64,000 nucleotides of DNA, taken from contig JAAEZH010000022.1 of the NCBI GenBank assembly GCA_018222965.1, positions 26,060 to 90,059 on the forward strand, written 5' to 3'. Both the position numbers and the translations under genes were made by a program. Positions 17,948 to 27,272 of this stretch are shown in pieces (within the stretch, counting starts at the first letter, position 1; every line of letters begins with the position of its first letter). The DNA comes from Bacteroidota bacterium. Its GTDB lineage: Bacteria; Bacteroidota; Bacteroidia; Chitinophagales; Saprospiraceae. Under the pieces are notes generated by a model. That model did not search any database. It saw nothing but the letters and a program-made list of their open reading frames with translations, and was not told the origin of the DNA.

Positions 17948-18199
17948 ATGGAACCTTACAAACCAGTGGCCTGCGATTTTGTAGATCAAATCGAAATCGC
18001 CGCACTCAAAAAGAAACACGGTCTCATTCGCTTTATGGAAGCGGGACACGAGCACGAAATTTCCGACCGCATTGTAAGCTGGAAAACGGAGAACAAAGAA
18101 GAGTTTCTCATTACCCGGCAGGGCAGGATCATCCGCCTGGATCAAATTCTTTGGCTAATCGATCAACCAGGCCCTGCAAAAACAGGTAAAAGCTGCTAA
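17948..18199 (+). CDS. Rof-like Rho-binding antiterminator
   Basis: 83 aa from ATG 17948. It aligns by eye with E. coli Rof: the start YKPVACDFVDQIEIAA matches Y-P-I-C-D-x2-D-x-LE-A, and the end ITRQGRIIRLDQILWL matches the strand with IRLDKI. Rof binds the primary RNA-binding domain of the Rho hexamer and blocks termination. The fold is a small Sm-like beta barrel with an N-terminal helix. It stands alone between two same-strand and opposite-strand genes, with a leader hairpin. A TTG 9 bases upstream is a less likely start. Family assignment rests on spacing of a few residues in a short protein. Confidence 0.72.
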   Translation: MEPYKPVACDFVDQIEIAALKKKHGLIRFMEAGHEHEISDRIVSWKTENKEEFLITRQGRIIRLDQILWLIDQPGPAKTGKSC

Positions 18200-18239
18200 A
18201 AAAACGCCCCGAATCCTTCGCATCGAAGAATCCGGGGCG
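18198..18239 (-). terminator. Terminator of the arylsulfotransferase operon
   Basis: Arms 18205-18220 and 18224-18239 form a 16-bp stem. On the minus strand the two non-Watson-Crick positions are G-U pairs and the stem is followed by seven U residues (18204-18198). On the plus strand the same positions are A-C mismatches, so the structure is built for the minus-strand transcript. Confidence 0.88.
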
Positions 18240-18263
18240 CCTGCTTTTCAGCGGGAAATTCAA

Positions 18264-19937
18264 TTAGTGTGTCACAACCAAAGTGCGCATTCCTTTTCCA
18301 TCCACACGGATAATGTACATGCCTGCCTCCCATTCGGAAACATTAATATACTTGCGTCCGCCGGAAGCTTCCATGGAGAGCATTCTTCGACCTGTCAGGT
18401 CAAAAACTTCAATCACAGAATTTGGCATACCTTCCCATTCCAAAGTGATCATATCAGATCCCGGATTAGGATACACCTCCATTTTGTAATCCTGAAAAGC
18501 TTCAGAGGTTGGCAAAATCGTCTGACAAAAATCTTCGTCTGGTTCCAATTCAAGCCATCCCTGAGGACTTAGATCTTTACCGTCAAAGGCTGCAAAGTCA
18601 TTTGGATAACGTTTGACCCGGAAAGTAAGATTGTTATTAATTTCCAGTGTATCACCCTGAGTGGCGGGTAGCCCTCCATTGAGTGGCGTTTTGTATTCCC
18701 AAACGATCTCATCATTCGGAGTAACCTCAAAGAGGTAACCAAAACGCCCTGTACAAATGAGGGTATTGCCATTGGGCAAATACTGAACGCTGGACAGCCC
18801 GGTGGAATACATCTTTGTCGGATCTTCCGGATGGTAGAGGATATTGGAGAAATTCGCCGGACCGTATGTGTCGCCATCCAGCGTATACTCCCATTCATAC
18901 ATATCCCAGGGAGGATCAAACGCGTTTGCGCTCGAAAAGTCCTCTCCTACCCGATTGTTAAACACAGCCATTTTACCATACATCGGATGGCCGATTTCAA
19001 GAAACTCTAAAGCCCAGTGGGTATCGTGCTGGTAGAACAGCACTTTATCATCTTCAGTCCCCCGATCGTATGTCTGCGGGTTTCCGTAGCGGTACATCAG
19101 GTCACCGCCACGTCCAGACTGACCACCGGTGCTTCCGGCCGCTTCCTGTGTGGTGGTTGTGTGGTCGATTATCCAAAGTTCGTCAAAGGTTGGAACGGAG
19201 ATGACGATCTGTTGCAGATCCGGATGATAGGCAATGGCATTGGTATGCATCCAGTCATCAGCGCCATCGGGGGTGTAGTTAATATCAATTTTAAAGGGGT
19301 TGTCAGCTACTACTCCAAAATTGTCTTTGGTCGCATCAAAGTCCTGAATCAGGTGATCCCAGGTATGCCATTCCCAAACGATGTTGAATTCATCCGTTCC
19401 GACCGGCTCAATCTCGAGAATGTAGTCGGGCCACAATTCGCCGTCAGGCAAATTATCCGGATCGCGACCAGCCTGGATAGCTTCTGCATCCGTCTTCAAT
19501 TCCCAGCAAATGGCCAGGATATTGCCGTTTGGCAAAATTTCGATATCGTGATGCAGGCGCTCGAATTCGTCATTGCGGGTAAATGACCATAAGAGTTCAT
19601 TGTCCCAACTTCTAATCTCGATGATAGCTCCGCCTCCACCGGCCCAAATGGGGTTACCGGCAACTGCTGACGGGCGCTTGGTCTTAACCAAATTTCCGTT
19701 TTCCAGAAGGTATGCGGTATTTCCCGGACGAAAATCTGCGTCGTCTTCCCATACATGAACGATCTCTCCACAGTTGTCGAGCAGATAAACATTGGGTTGA
19801 TTGTGGGGATAAATAAGGTTGTAGCCATCAAAGGCTTTGGATGGCTTATAGGACAGCAAACCAACCGTATGGTCCTGTGCAGACAGGCCAAGGCTCAATC
19901 CGATAAAAGCCAGTAAAATTTGTAAACGTCTAATCAT
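18264..19937 (-). CDS. Arylsulfotransferase-family (ASST) protein, T9SS cargo, copy 1
   Basis: 557 aa. Signal peptide MIRRLQILLAFIGLSLGLSAQ, a six-bladed-propeller-type ASST domain (about residues 25-460) and a type A T9SS domain at the end (KMEVYPNPGSD...GMYIIRV). ASST enzymes move a sulfate group between phenolic compounds. Conserved-looking histidines are in RLHHDIEILPNGN, DDWMHTNAIAYHPD and LWIIDH, which fit the family, but I cannot assign the catalytic one by position. The ATG overlaps the stop of copy 2 by 8 bases, so the two are one operon with copy 2 first. Not every ASST relative is active on aryl sulfates; some bind polymers. Confidence 0.85.
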   Translation of the reverse strand: MIRRLQILLAFIGLSLGLSAQDHTVGLLSYKPSKAFDGYNLIYPHNQPNVYLLDNCGEIVHVWEDDADFRPGNTAYLLENGNLVKTKRPSAVAGNPIWAGGGGAIIEIRSWDNELLWSFTRNDEFERLHHDIEILPNGNILAICWELKTDAEAIQAGRDPDNLPDGELWPDYILEIEPVGTDEFNIVWEWHTWDHLIQDFDATKDNFGVVADNPFKIDINYTPDGADDWMHTNAIAYHPDLQQIVISVPTFDELWIIDHTTTTQEAAGSTGGQSGRGGDLMYRYGNPQTYDRGTEDDKVLFYQHDTHWALEFLEIGHPMYGKMAVFNNRVGEDFSSANAFDPPWDMYEWEYTLDGDTYGPANFSNILYHPEDPTKMYSTGLSSVQYLPNGNTLICTGRFGYLFEVTPNDEIVWEYKTPLNGGLPATQGDTLEINNNLTFRVKRYPNDFAAFDGKDLSPQGWLELEPDEDFCQTILPTSEAFQDYKMEVYPNPGSDMITLEWEGMPNSVIEVFDLTGRRMLSMEASGGRKYINVSEWEAGMYIIRVDGKGMRTLVVTH

Positions 19938-21600
19938 GCTTTATGAGTTTGAATATAGAATAGGCATTTCGTTGCTCCACATCATTTACTTTAAGAATAT
20001 ACATTCCATTGTGGAGCCTTGAAATGTCAATTTGTATTTGTTCATTGCTTTCTCTAGTCGAAAACACTTTTCGTCCAGCCAAATCAAAAACCTCTACATG
20101 CAAATTCCGAAGACCGGTGTTTTCCAGAGACAACCATTGACTTACCGGGTTTTGCAACAATTGCAATCCTTCAACCGCAATGGGTCCGGATACTGACGCC
20201 AGGCCTGGTTCCGGATATAACACACAATCTGAAGGCAGTGGATCTAATTCCAGGGGTCCCTGGGGTGTCAGGTCTTTGCCTTCAAATGCCGGAAAGTCTG
20301 CCGGGTAGCGATAGGTGCGGAATACAGCGTTTTGAGGCGGATTGGTTCCTTGCGGATTTGGTCCATTCTGGGCTACCGGGTTTTTGTACTCCCAAACGAC
20401 TTCTCCTGCCAGGGTTACTTCCAAAAACAATCCCTGGGAACCCACACAAAATAGCACATTCCCATTAGGTAATTGAGTAGCACCGGAAACATTTGGAGAA
20501 TAAAATTGATTTAATCCGTTTCCATAAACCCAGAAAAGGGTTTCTGGTCCAAAGGTTTCTCCTGGAGCTGGTTGTTCGTAAAAGCCATTTTCATCTACCG
20601 GTGGATCGAGTATTTCCACAGTTGAATAGGCTCCATCCGGTCTGCCGGCACCATTATTATACAAAATAATTTTGCCATTATAAGGCGCATCCCCTTTGAT
20701 ATAGTGTACGTGATGCTGGCCAAACAACTTTTGATCCGCCGGAGTCCCCCGATCATAGGCGGCTGGATTTCCCCAGCGATACAGGACATCTCCCCCTTTT
20801 CCAAAGTTACCTCCCGTATGTCCGGCAGCCTCTGCCGAGGTTGTACTGTGATCAATGATCCAGAACTCATTAAAATCTCTGGATCCGATAATGATCTGGT
20901 CAAACTCTTCCACATAGTCAATGGAGTTGCAGTGCATCCAATCAGCACTGCCATTGCCCACACCATAATTTACATTGATCAATTCGGGATGATCAGCTAC
21001 TACACCAAAATTGTCTTTATCCGGGTCGTAATCCTGTACCAGGTGATCCCAGGCATGCCATTCCCACACGATATTTCCCTGGTTGATGCCGAAAGGTTCG
21101 ATTTCAACCACATGATCCGGCCATACGCCATTTAGGCCGATCAGGTCCGGATCTCGGCCGGCTTGTATAGCTTCTGCTTCGGTTTTATCTTCCCAGGCCA
21201 GGAGCAGGATGTTTCCGTTGGGCAGCACTTCAAAATCGTGGTGTTGATGGACCAGTTCGTCGGCATAAATGTAGCCCCACTCCAGTTCTCCTTCCCAGTT
21301 GTAGATTTCGATGCGGCCTCCGACTCCTCCGGCATTAAAGCTGCCATTCCAGCGGGCAGCGCGAACCAATCTCCCGTCTGGCAATAACTCGACATCCATT
21401 CCGGGGGTATAATTTGTATCCCAGGAGCGAATCAATTCACCGCAATTATCTATGAGATAGGCTTTATCATTGGTCGTTGGGGCAAAAAGTGTATACCCGT
21501 CGAAAGCGGTTGAGTCATTTTCAAACAAACCAATCGTCTGCTGGCCCACTGCCAGGTTTAAGCTCAAGCCAAAGAGCGATAGAACAAGAAAAACACGCAT
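19930..21600 (-). CDS. Arylsulfotransferase-family (ASST) protein, T9SS cargo, copy 2
   Basis: About 556 aa from the ATG at 21600 (another ATG at 21609 adds three residues). It is a clear paralogue of copy 1 along the whole length: the same start of the mature protein (TIGLFENDSTAFDGYTLFAP), LVHQHHDFEVLPNGN, AGRDPD, WEWHAWDHLVQDYDP, DWMHCNSIDY, FWIIDHSTTSAEAAG and YRWGNPAAYDRGTP. The signal peptide ends near AVGQQ and the last ~85 residues are a T9SS domain (LLQNPVSQWLSLE...GMYILKV). It is first in the two-gene operon and has a well-matched promoter. The pair arose by tandem duplication followed by considerable divergence. Confidence 0.85.
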   Translation of the reverse strand: MRVFLVLSLFGLSLNLAVGQQTIGLFENDSTAFDGYTLFAPTTNDKAYLIDNCGELIRSWDTNYTPGMDVELLPDGRLVRAARWNGSFNAGGVGGRIEIYNWEGELEWGYIYADELVHQHHDFEVLPNGNILLLAWEDKTEAEAIQAGRDPDLIGLNGVWPDHVVEIEPFGINQGNIVWEWHAWDHLVQDYDPDKDNFGVVADHPELINVNYGVGNGSADWMHCNSIDYVEEFDQIIIGSRDFNEFWIIDHSTTSAEAAGHTGGNFGKGGDVLYRWGNPAAYDRGTPADQKLFGQHHVHYIKGDAPYNGKIILYNNGAGRPDGAYSTVEILDPPVDENGFYEQPAPGETFGPETLFWVYGNGLNQFYSPNVSGATQLPNGNVLFCVGSQGLFLEVTLAGEVVWEYKNPVAQNGPNPQGTNPPQNAVFRTYRYPADFPAFEGKDLTPQGPLELDPLPSDCVLYPEPGLASVSGPIAVEGLQLLQNPVSQWLSLENTGLRNLHVEVFDLAGRKVFSTRESNEQIQIDISRLHNGMYILKVNDVEQRNAYSIFKLIKHD

Positions 21601-21627
21601 AAACAGCATTTAAATTTACATCCATGA

Positions 21628-21657
21628 CAAAAATAACACCTGCACCCTTCAATCAAA
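21628..21657 (-). promoter_or_regulatory. Promoter of the arylsulfotransferase operon
   Basis: On the minus strand TTTG (21657-21654), 18 bases, then TATTTTTG (21635-21628): both elements of the Bacteroidota promoter (TTTG, about 19 bases, TAnnTTTG) match exactly. Transcription should start near 21621, a short leader before the ATG at 21600 or 21609. Confidence 0.75.
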
Positions 21658-21692
21658 GGACAAAGCAACCGATTGTCAGGCCAACGCAAAAG

Positions 21693-21729
21693 AAAAAGCC
21701 CGGAATGCCAAAGACAATCCGGGCTTTTT
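21693..21729 (-). terminator. Terminator of the FG-GAP lipoprotein gene
   Basis: AAAAAGCCCGGA (21693-21704) pairs perfectly with TCCGGGCTTTTT (21718-21729). Both strands end in a U run, so it can work in either direction, but the gene ending next to it is the minus-strand lipoprotein (stop at 21761). Confidence 0.85.
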
Positions 21730-21760
21730 GCCATAAACCATTCGGCGAAAGCCGCACAAA

Positions 21761-24700
21761 TTACATATTACGTCCTTTCAGTGCGTAGGATTGGATGAAG
21801 CTGTTGTTATTCGCGATAAGCAAAACAGGGTCCATTTCGCCTCGATTCAGCAACTGAACAGAGCGCACATCTCCAATAGCGATCACCCCGGTTTCGGTTG
21901 GGTGGAGTGCCTCAAAATTGCCTTTGCCGTCGTGGATCAAAATTTGTCCGACACCGGCATCAGAGCGGCAGGTTTCCACCTCTCTTTCGTAATAATTTCC
22001 GGCAAGGAATACGTCCTTAATTCCATCGTTGTTGAAGTCTTCGATCACGATACCGTAAGTTGGCGAGATCTGCGCTTCATTTGGCAGGGTGCGCACTTCA
22101 AATTCACCACCTCCCAGGTTTTCGATATAACAAGTGGCAAATTGCTGTACCTCCAGTTGGGTCGCTCCTTCCATTCTGGGACCGAGCACGTCATTTACCG
22201 TAGCGGTGGCAAATTCGTGGTAAGACTTAAACTCCGACTTGATGTAAGGCATTTGTTGCGAAGAACACTGGCGTCCACGAACCGGATAACAAACGCCATC
22301 CTGGTCGTAATAAGCCAAATACACATCATGGGTACCGTTTCCGTCAAAGTCTTTGGTAAACAGACGAAACGGTTCTTCCTCGGAAGCTTTAAACTTGATG
22401 TTGTATCCCAGGTTGCCGGCAATGATGTCCAGATCGCCATCGCCATCCATATCAGCAACTTCGGCCCGGTTCCACCAGCCACCGGTATTTTGCATATTAA
22501 TCTCTGACGTTACATTGCGAAGTTTATCTCCTTCATTTTGGTAAAAACCCAAAGGCATCCATTCTCCGATAACCAGCAAATCCAGGTCGCCGTCGCCTTC
22601 AAAGTCAAACCAATCAGCATCTGTTACCATACCAGGCTCGTAGAGGTCGGGTGCAAATTCGGTGGTTACATCCGTAAAGGTGCCTCCCTCGTTTCTCAAC
22701 ACATAGGAACGGGGCGTAAATCCATATTCTCCCGGCATCTGACGGCCACCTACAAAGAGGTCCAGATCGCCGTCGCCATCCATATCGCCTGCGGCAACAA
22801 CTCCACCGGAGGTAGGCATATCAGGCAAAACATTAGATTTGGAAAAGCTACCCTGTCCGTTGTTAATATACAGTCTGTCCTGGTAGCGAGCATCGCCACC
22901 GGAGAATTCGTTTCCTCCGCTTACTACATACAAATCCTGATCGCCGTCGCCATCTGCGTCAAAGAAGAGAGCATTCACATCTTCGCAGTTTATGTCATTG
23001 CCTTCGGTCCAGGGACCTCCGACACCCCGCACAAAGTTTCCGTCTTCCAGCTGCATAAAGATGTTAGCACTTTTACCGGCAGCTCCGCCTACAAAAAATT
23101 CTTCGCGGCCATCACCGTTGATATCGCCTTTGGCCATGCAGGGGCCGAGGGTAGACATTCTGTGTGGAAGCAAAACCTCGCGGGCGTAATCATCAAATTC
23201 ATTTTCGGTATAGGTGAGATCGATGCCCAACTCGCGGCGGTCCAATTCGGCAAAAACAGGATCGGGAGCGGTTTCTTCCTCTACAGCACCGGGAGCAGCC
23301 TCGCTTTGCTTCAGCAATAATTGTTGGTTTACGGCTACATCTCTGACAACCATGCTGCGGCCATCCAGCCATTCTACTTCAACTCTGTCTACTGATTTAT
23401 TAGCACCTACGCCAAAGTGGAGTAAAGCCTCGCAAGAAGACAGATAACCACGCGTTGGCGACATTTCCTGTACCTGCATATCCTCTCCGGTATATACTTT
23501 CACCTTAGCTCCGTAGGATTTGCGGTTGTTGCCCTTGTCTCCTTCCAAACGAATTTGGAGGTAATTATTCAGCTTCATATCCGAAGCTTTGTTTTCGTAT
23601 ACATCGGCAATATCATTCATATTGCTGATCACCAGGTCGAGGTCACCATCATTATCCAAATCGGAATAAACGGCTCCATTTGACCAGGTTTCTTTTTCGA
23701 AGCCCCAATCGACCACCTGATCGCGGAAAGTCAGATCTCCCTGATTGGAATAGATGTAATTGTGCAATTTAACCGAAGGAGCCATATTGGCAATATCAAT
23801 AGCCGGAATCCGCGGATCAATAACACCTCGTGCTTTGGCATCGGCATACAGCGAATCCATAATCTCTGCCCGGCGGATGATGTAGTCCTTGTTTTTCACC
23901 TCTTTTACCAGTCCGTTGGTAACCATGAGGTCTTTGTCGCCATCGTTGTCGTAATCGGCAAACAAAGTGGCCCAGCTCCAATCGGTATTTGAAACACCGG
24001 AGAGGTGTCCAATTTCACTATAGAAGCCATTGCCATTATTCATCTGCAGCATATTAAACATATACTGATAGTGGAAACCACTGTTGGCCAAATCCCAGAA
24101 TTTTTGGGGATTCATCCCACTCATATTGGCTTTCAGGCGGTAATTGTCTGCGGCAACCATATCGGCCACGTAAAAGTCCATAAAGCCATCGTTGTTGAAG
24201 TCGGCAATATCCACGCCCATGCTAAAATTACTCATGTGGCGCAGGGCAACATTCGCAACATTGGTAAAAGTGCCGTCTCCATTATTTTGGTACATATAAT
24301 CCGGCTCCTCATAATCGCTGGCCACATATACATCCAACCAACCATCGTTGTTCATATCGCTCACCGTAGCACTGAGTGTGTAGTTGTAATTGGTAATGCC
24401 TGCAGCGTGGGTAACATCCTCAAAGGTTCCATTGCCCGTATTGTGGTACAGACGGTCAGTATATTTTGTGCGATCTACATTGGCTTCCATGCCACTGTAT
24501 TTGATTTCGCGTTCTACGAAAGGCTGATTGCCCACATACACATCAAGCAGGCCGTCTTTGTCGTAATCGAAGAAGTTTACCGCTGTGCAGTGGCCAGCAT
24601 CGTTCAGGCCGTATTCGGCTGCCTTTTCTGTGAAGGTATTGTCGCCATTGTTGATATATAGTTCATTTTCCCGCTCTGTTTCGGAGAGGCGCATGTACTT

Positions 24701-25129
24701 ACCTACATAGATATCGTCAAATCCATCGTTGTTGACATCGGCGATAGCCACTGCATTCGACCAGGTTTTATTGGAGATCCCGGCTGATTCCGTGATATCC
24801 CGAAATTTCATATTGCCTTCATTGAGATAAAGTTGGTCACTTACCTGGTTGCCGGCGAAGTAAAGATCCTGCAAGCCGTCGTTGTTGATGTCAATAACAG
24901 CGATTCCTCCTCCATTAAAAATAACATCCTGCAAAACGTGATTGTACCTTTCATTCTCCACAATTTCATTATTGAAACTGATCCCCGTTTGGGAAGGATC
25001 CAGATGTTCAAACAGCTTTACATTTTCTGCTTTCTTTCCTCCTTCAAACACCTCATTCTCCCCGCTGGCACAAGAAGCCAACGCAAAGACAAGCAGTACA
25101 AAAAAAGCAGTGTTTAATTTGTTGTTCAT
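21761..25129 (-). CDS. FG-GAP/VCBS repeat lipoprotein with ASPIC/UnbV domain
   Basis: 1,122 aa from the ATG at 25129, which directly precedes a lipoprotein signal peptide (MNNKLNTAFFVLLVFALASC, lipobox ending at Cys20); the frame is open to 25234 but the added residues look non-coding. About 14 calcium-binding loops of the form DxNxDGxxDxY are spread over the chain (for example DVNNDGFDDIY, DMDGDGDLDLF), building FG-GAP propeller blades. Between them, near residues 485-590, lies an ASPIC/UnbV domain (KSYGAKVKVYTG, TRGYLSSCEALLHFG). Probably exported to the outer membrane surface; related Bacteroidota proteins are linked to polysaccharide or protein binding, but the ligand is unknown. Confidence 0.88.
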   Translation of the reverse strand: MNNKLNTAFFVLLVFALASCASGENEVFEGGKKAENVKLFEHLDPSQTGISFNNEIVENERYNHVLQDVIFNGGGIAVIDINNDGLQDLYFAGNQVSDQLYLNEGNMKFRDITESAGISNKTWSNAVAIADVNNDGFDDIYVGKYMRLSETERENELYINNGDNTFTEKAAEYGLNDAGHCTAVNFFDYDKDGLLDVYVGNQPFVEREIKYSGMEANVDRTKYTDRLYHNTGNGTFEDVTHAAGITNYNYTLSATVSDMNNDGWLDVYVASDYEEPDYMYQNNGDGTFTNVANVALRHMSNFSMGVDIADFNNDGFMDFYVADMVAADNYRLKANMSGMNPQKFWDLANSGFHYQYMFNMLQMNNGNGFYSEIGHLSGVSNTDWSWATLFADYDNDGDKDLMVTNGLVKEVKNKDYIIRRAEIMDSLYADAKARGVIDPRIPAIDIANMAPSVKLHNYIYSNQGDLTFRDQVVDWGFEKETWSNGAVYSDLDNDGDLDLVISNMNDIADVYENKASDMKLNNYLQIRLEGDKGNNRKSYGAKVKVYTGEDMQVQEMSPTRGYLSSCEALLHFGVGANKSVDRVEVEWLDGRSMVVRDVAVNQQLLLKQSEAAPGAVEEETAPDPVFAELDRRELGIDLTYTENEFDDYAREVLLPHRMSTLGPCMAKGDINGDGREEFFVGGAAGKSANIFMQLEDGNFVRGVGGPWTEGNDINCEDVNALFFDADGDGDQDLYVVSGGNEFSGGDARYQDRLYINNGQGSFSKSNVLPDMPTSGGVVAAGDMDGDGDLDLFVGGRQMPGEYGFTPRSYVLRNEGGTFTDVTTEFAPDLYEPGMVTDADWFDFEGDGDLDLLVIGEWMPLGFYQNEGDKLRNVTSEINMQNTGGWWNRAEVADMDGDGDLDIIAGNLGYNIKFKASEEEPFRLFTKDFDGNGTHDVYLAYYDQDGVCYPVRGRQCSSQQMPYIKSEFKSYHEFATATVNDVLGPRMEGATQLEVQQFATCYIENLGGGEFEVRTLPNEAQISPTYGIVIEDFNNDGIKDVFLAGNYYEREVETCRSDAGVGQILIHDGKGNFEALHPTETGVIAIGDVRSVQLLNRGEMDPVLLIANNNSFIQSYALKGRNM

Positions 25130-25231
25130 GGCATGCATAATTATGTTCATCTTCCACTCTAAACAACGAGCGGTTGCAGCTGTGGAAGACCATTCTGATT
25201 CAAAAAAATGGAACTTTTTAAAATTGCTAGA

Positions 25232-25239
25232 CAAAATTA
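25232..25239 (-). promoter_or_regulatory. Possible -7 element for the FG-GAP lipoprotein
   Basis: TAATTTTG on the minus strand matches TAnnTTTG exactly, about 103 bases upstream of the ATG at 25129. No matching TTTG upstream element is visible, so this is a moderate call. Confidence 0.4.
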
Positions 25240-25323
25240 AGAAACTTTATCGGTTTCCCTTAGTACCCGACCATTTGTAAAAGCTTGGAAAACTGCGGGC
25301 AATTGCAGACCTTCACCAACAGA

Positions 25324-26775
25324 ATGCGCAGCCAAAACACATCCTTTTTGATCTGTGGTGTTTTACTTTGCATACTTGCCTGGTTTCCGGTCTTTCACCA
25401 CATGGATTTTTTGCCAGTCTGGAATTTTGACGAAGCCCGTCGGGCAGTCAATGCTCTGGAAATGGCCGATGACGGCTATTCTCTGGTACCTACTTTCCGG
25501 GGAGAGCCTGATAATTGGGGAACCAAGCCCCCCCTCCTGATTTGGGTCCAGACTACCTTTTTTAAGGTTCTTGGCCCGGGGGTAATTCCACTGCGCCTGC
25601 CTTCTGCACTAGCCGGCTTTGCCACTATTTTACTGCTCTATTTTTTTGTACACAAACGATCGGGCAGTGTCGCCTGGGCTTTTTTCAGTGCTCTGGCCCT
25701 GATCAGCTTCAAAGGTTATTGCGATTATCATGTGATTCGAACCGGAGATTACGATGCCCTGCTCACTTTTTTCACTACGGCCTTTTTGTTGCTGCTGTAT
25801 CGATCCTTTGAATCACAGCGATCAACGCGCTGGATTGTCTTTTCGAGTCTGGCACTCTTTCTGGCGGCCATGACTAAAGGCATTGTGGTTTTTCTATTTG
25901 CACCGGGTATCGTTGCCTATTTGCTTACGCGAAAGAAATTTGTCAACGTGGTGAGCGATTATCGCTACTATATTGGCATCGGACTGGCAATCGTTCTTTG
26001 GGTTTCCTACTACTTCCTTCGCAATTCGGTTTCTCCGGGTTATCTGGAAGCTGTTTGGAGCAATGAACTGGGCGGCCGCTTTGGCAGCTCGCTCGAAAGC
26101 CACAAAAATGTCTTTTGGTTCTACATCTATGTCCTGCTGGATGCCCCGCTGTTTTTATTTGGGCCTCTGGCCTTTTTCCTGTTCCCCAAAGTAGCCGACA
26201 AAAAGGTTACCTCCTTTCTGTTCTACCTCGGCTTTTGCGCCTTCAGTTTCTGGCTCTTCCTGTCGCTGGCCCAAACGAAGATCGAATGGTATAAAGCTCC
26301 CATTATTCCGCTATTATCCATTATGATTGGGTACAGCATCCATCGGATCATCGAGTTGGTGCAGGTGATAAAATTCGAGGAGCGGAAAAGTGCATTACTC
26401 AGCATTTTGATGTGCGTGGTCTTTTTCTTTCCGCCATACCGTCTCGTTATTGACGAAGTTTTTCGAAAAAAGGAACTGCGTCACGGCTGGCAGTGGGCAA
26501 ATTATGGATGGATGATGGAGCGCCTTTCGGCGAAATACGATGCATTCTCTGTTGTGCGCAACGACTACAATGCCACCATCGATTTTTACTCGGAAGTCCT
26601 TCCGCGGAAGCATGATGTACGAATCAATGATCGCTACGAAGGCGATTACGGCTATGCAGAACGTATCCTTTTCTGCGATGAAGACCAGTTTAAACGCATG
26701 GCTGATCGCTATCAATACCAGTTTCTGGAAGGCATTGACAGTTGCTGGTTTGTCAAGATACTGGACAAACGCTAG
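25324..26775 (+). CDS. GT39-family (ArnT/PMT type) membrane glycosyltransferase
   Basis: 483 aa with about ten to twelve membrane helices. These enzymes use a lipid-phosphate-linked sugar and transfer it to lipid A, protein or another envelope acceptor on the periplasmic side. The first periplasmic loop has the family signature: WNFDEARRAVNALEM with the catalytic Asp-Glu, then PTFRGEPDNWGTKPPLLIW, then LRLPSALAG. A second motif RTGDYDALLTF follows. A TTG at 25285 extends the frame by 13 residues without hydrophobic or family character, so ATG 25324 is preferred. The sugar and acceptor cannot be inferred. It is divergent from the FG-GAP lipoprotein. Confidence 0.88.
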   Translation: MRSQNTSFLICGVLLCILAWFPVFHHMDFLPVWNFDEARRAVNALEMADDGYSLVPTFRGEPDNWGTKPPLLIWVQTTFFKVLGPGVIPLRLPSALAGFATILLLYFFVHKRSGSVAWAFFSALALISFKGYCDYHVIRTGDYDALLTFFTTAFLLLLYRSFESQRSTRWIVFSSLALFLAAMTKGIVVFLFAPGIVAYLLTRKKFVNVVSDYRYYIGIGLAIVLWVSYYFLRNSVSPGYLEAVWSNELGGRFGSSLESHKNVFWFYIYVLLDAPLFLFGPLAFFLFPKVADKKVTSFLFYLGFCAFSFWLFLSLAQTKIEWYKAPIIPLLSIMIGYSIHRIIELVQVIKFEERKSALLSILMCVVFFFPPYRLVIDEVFRKKELRHGWQWANYGWMMERLSAKYDAFSVVRNDYNATIDFYSEVLPRKHDVRINDRYEGDYGYAERILFCDEDQFKRMADRYQYQFLEGIDSCWFVKILDKR

Positions 26776-26818
26776 GCGATCAAACAACTCTTCATCATTT
26801 GTAATTGTTAAATCGTCT

Positions 26819-27091
26819 ATGAAACTCGAGGGCAAATTTGTCAAGGTCGTCAACAACAAAGATCAAAGTCGTTTTGAAGTGCGCATCGGGCTGCAACTTG
26901 CTCGCATAGACTACCGGCTCCGGGAAGGCAAGATCTACTTTCTGCATACCGAGGTTCCGGAAAACCTCAAAGGACAGGGCATTGCCAGCAAAATGGCCAA
27001 ACGCGCTCTGGAATACGCTAAGGAAGAAGCGCTTGAAGTCGTTGCCTGGTGTCCTTTTGTGAAGGGATATATTGAGCGGAAGGGGTTGTAA
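26819..27091 (+). CDS. Small GNAT-type acetyltransferase (YjdJ/CG subfamily)
   Basis: 90 aa, the length of the compact GCN5-related subfamily (Acetyltransf_CG). Seen: strand FEVRIGLQLARIDYRL, then FLHTEVPENLKGQGIASKMAKRA containing the acetyl-CoA pyrophosphate loop GQGIAS, and the closing VVAWCPFVKGYIERK. The ATG at 26819 follows the GT39 stop by 43 bases; longer upstream frames overlap GT39 and are not supported. The acetylated substrate is unknown. Confidence 0.85.
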   Translation: MKLEGKFVKVVNNKDQSRFEVRIGLQLARIDYRLREGKIYFLHTEVPENLKGQGIASKMAKRALEYAKEEALEVVAWCPFVKGYIERKGL

Positions 27092-27154
27092 ACGTTTTAT
27101 TCGTTTGACTCGTTTTATACGTCTTTATGTGGATCCACCATTCCACCACTACAC

Positions 27155-27272
27155 CATTACACGTACCACGTTCTACGTCCGACGTAAATGCGGAATCAAG
27201 GGGATAAGCAGATGAAGCTCTATTACCATTCACGTTCAACGCTAACCGATACACGATTAACAATTCACGATA
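27155..27272. repeat. ACGT-rich short repeat upstream of tag
   Basis: ACGTACCACGTTCTACGTCC (from about 27161) contains spaced ACGT units; a similar run, TTTTACGTACTACGTTCGAC, occurs at about 28107. Both lie in non-coding DNA flanking tag. They look like remnants of the same intergenic sequence; function unknown. Confidence 0.35.

Noticed and set aside
18385..18405. Copy of CCTGTCAGGT outside the 57-nt palindrome
   Set aside because: Here it encodes DLTGRR in the sorting domain of the arylsulfotransferase; the protein motif explains it and no palindrome is present.
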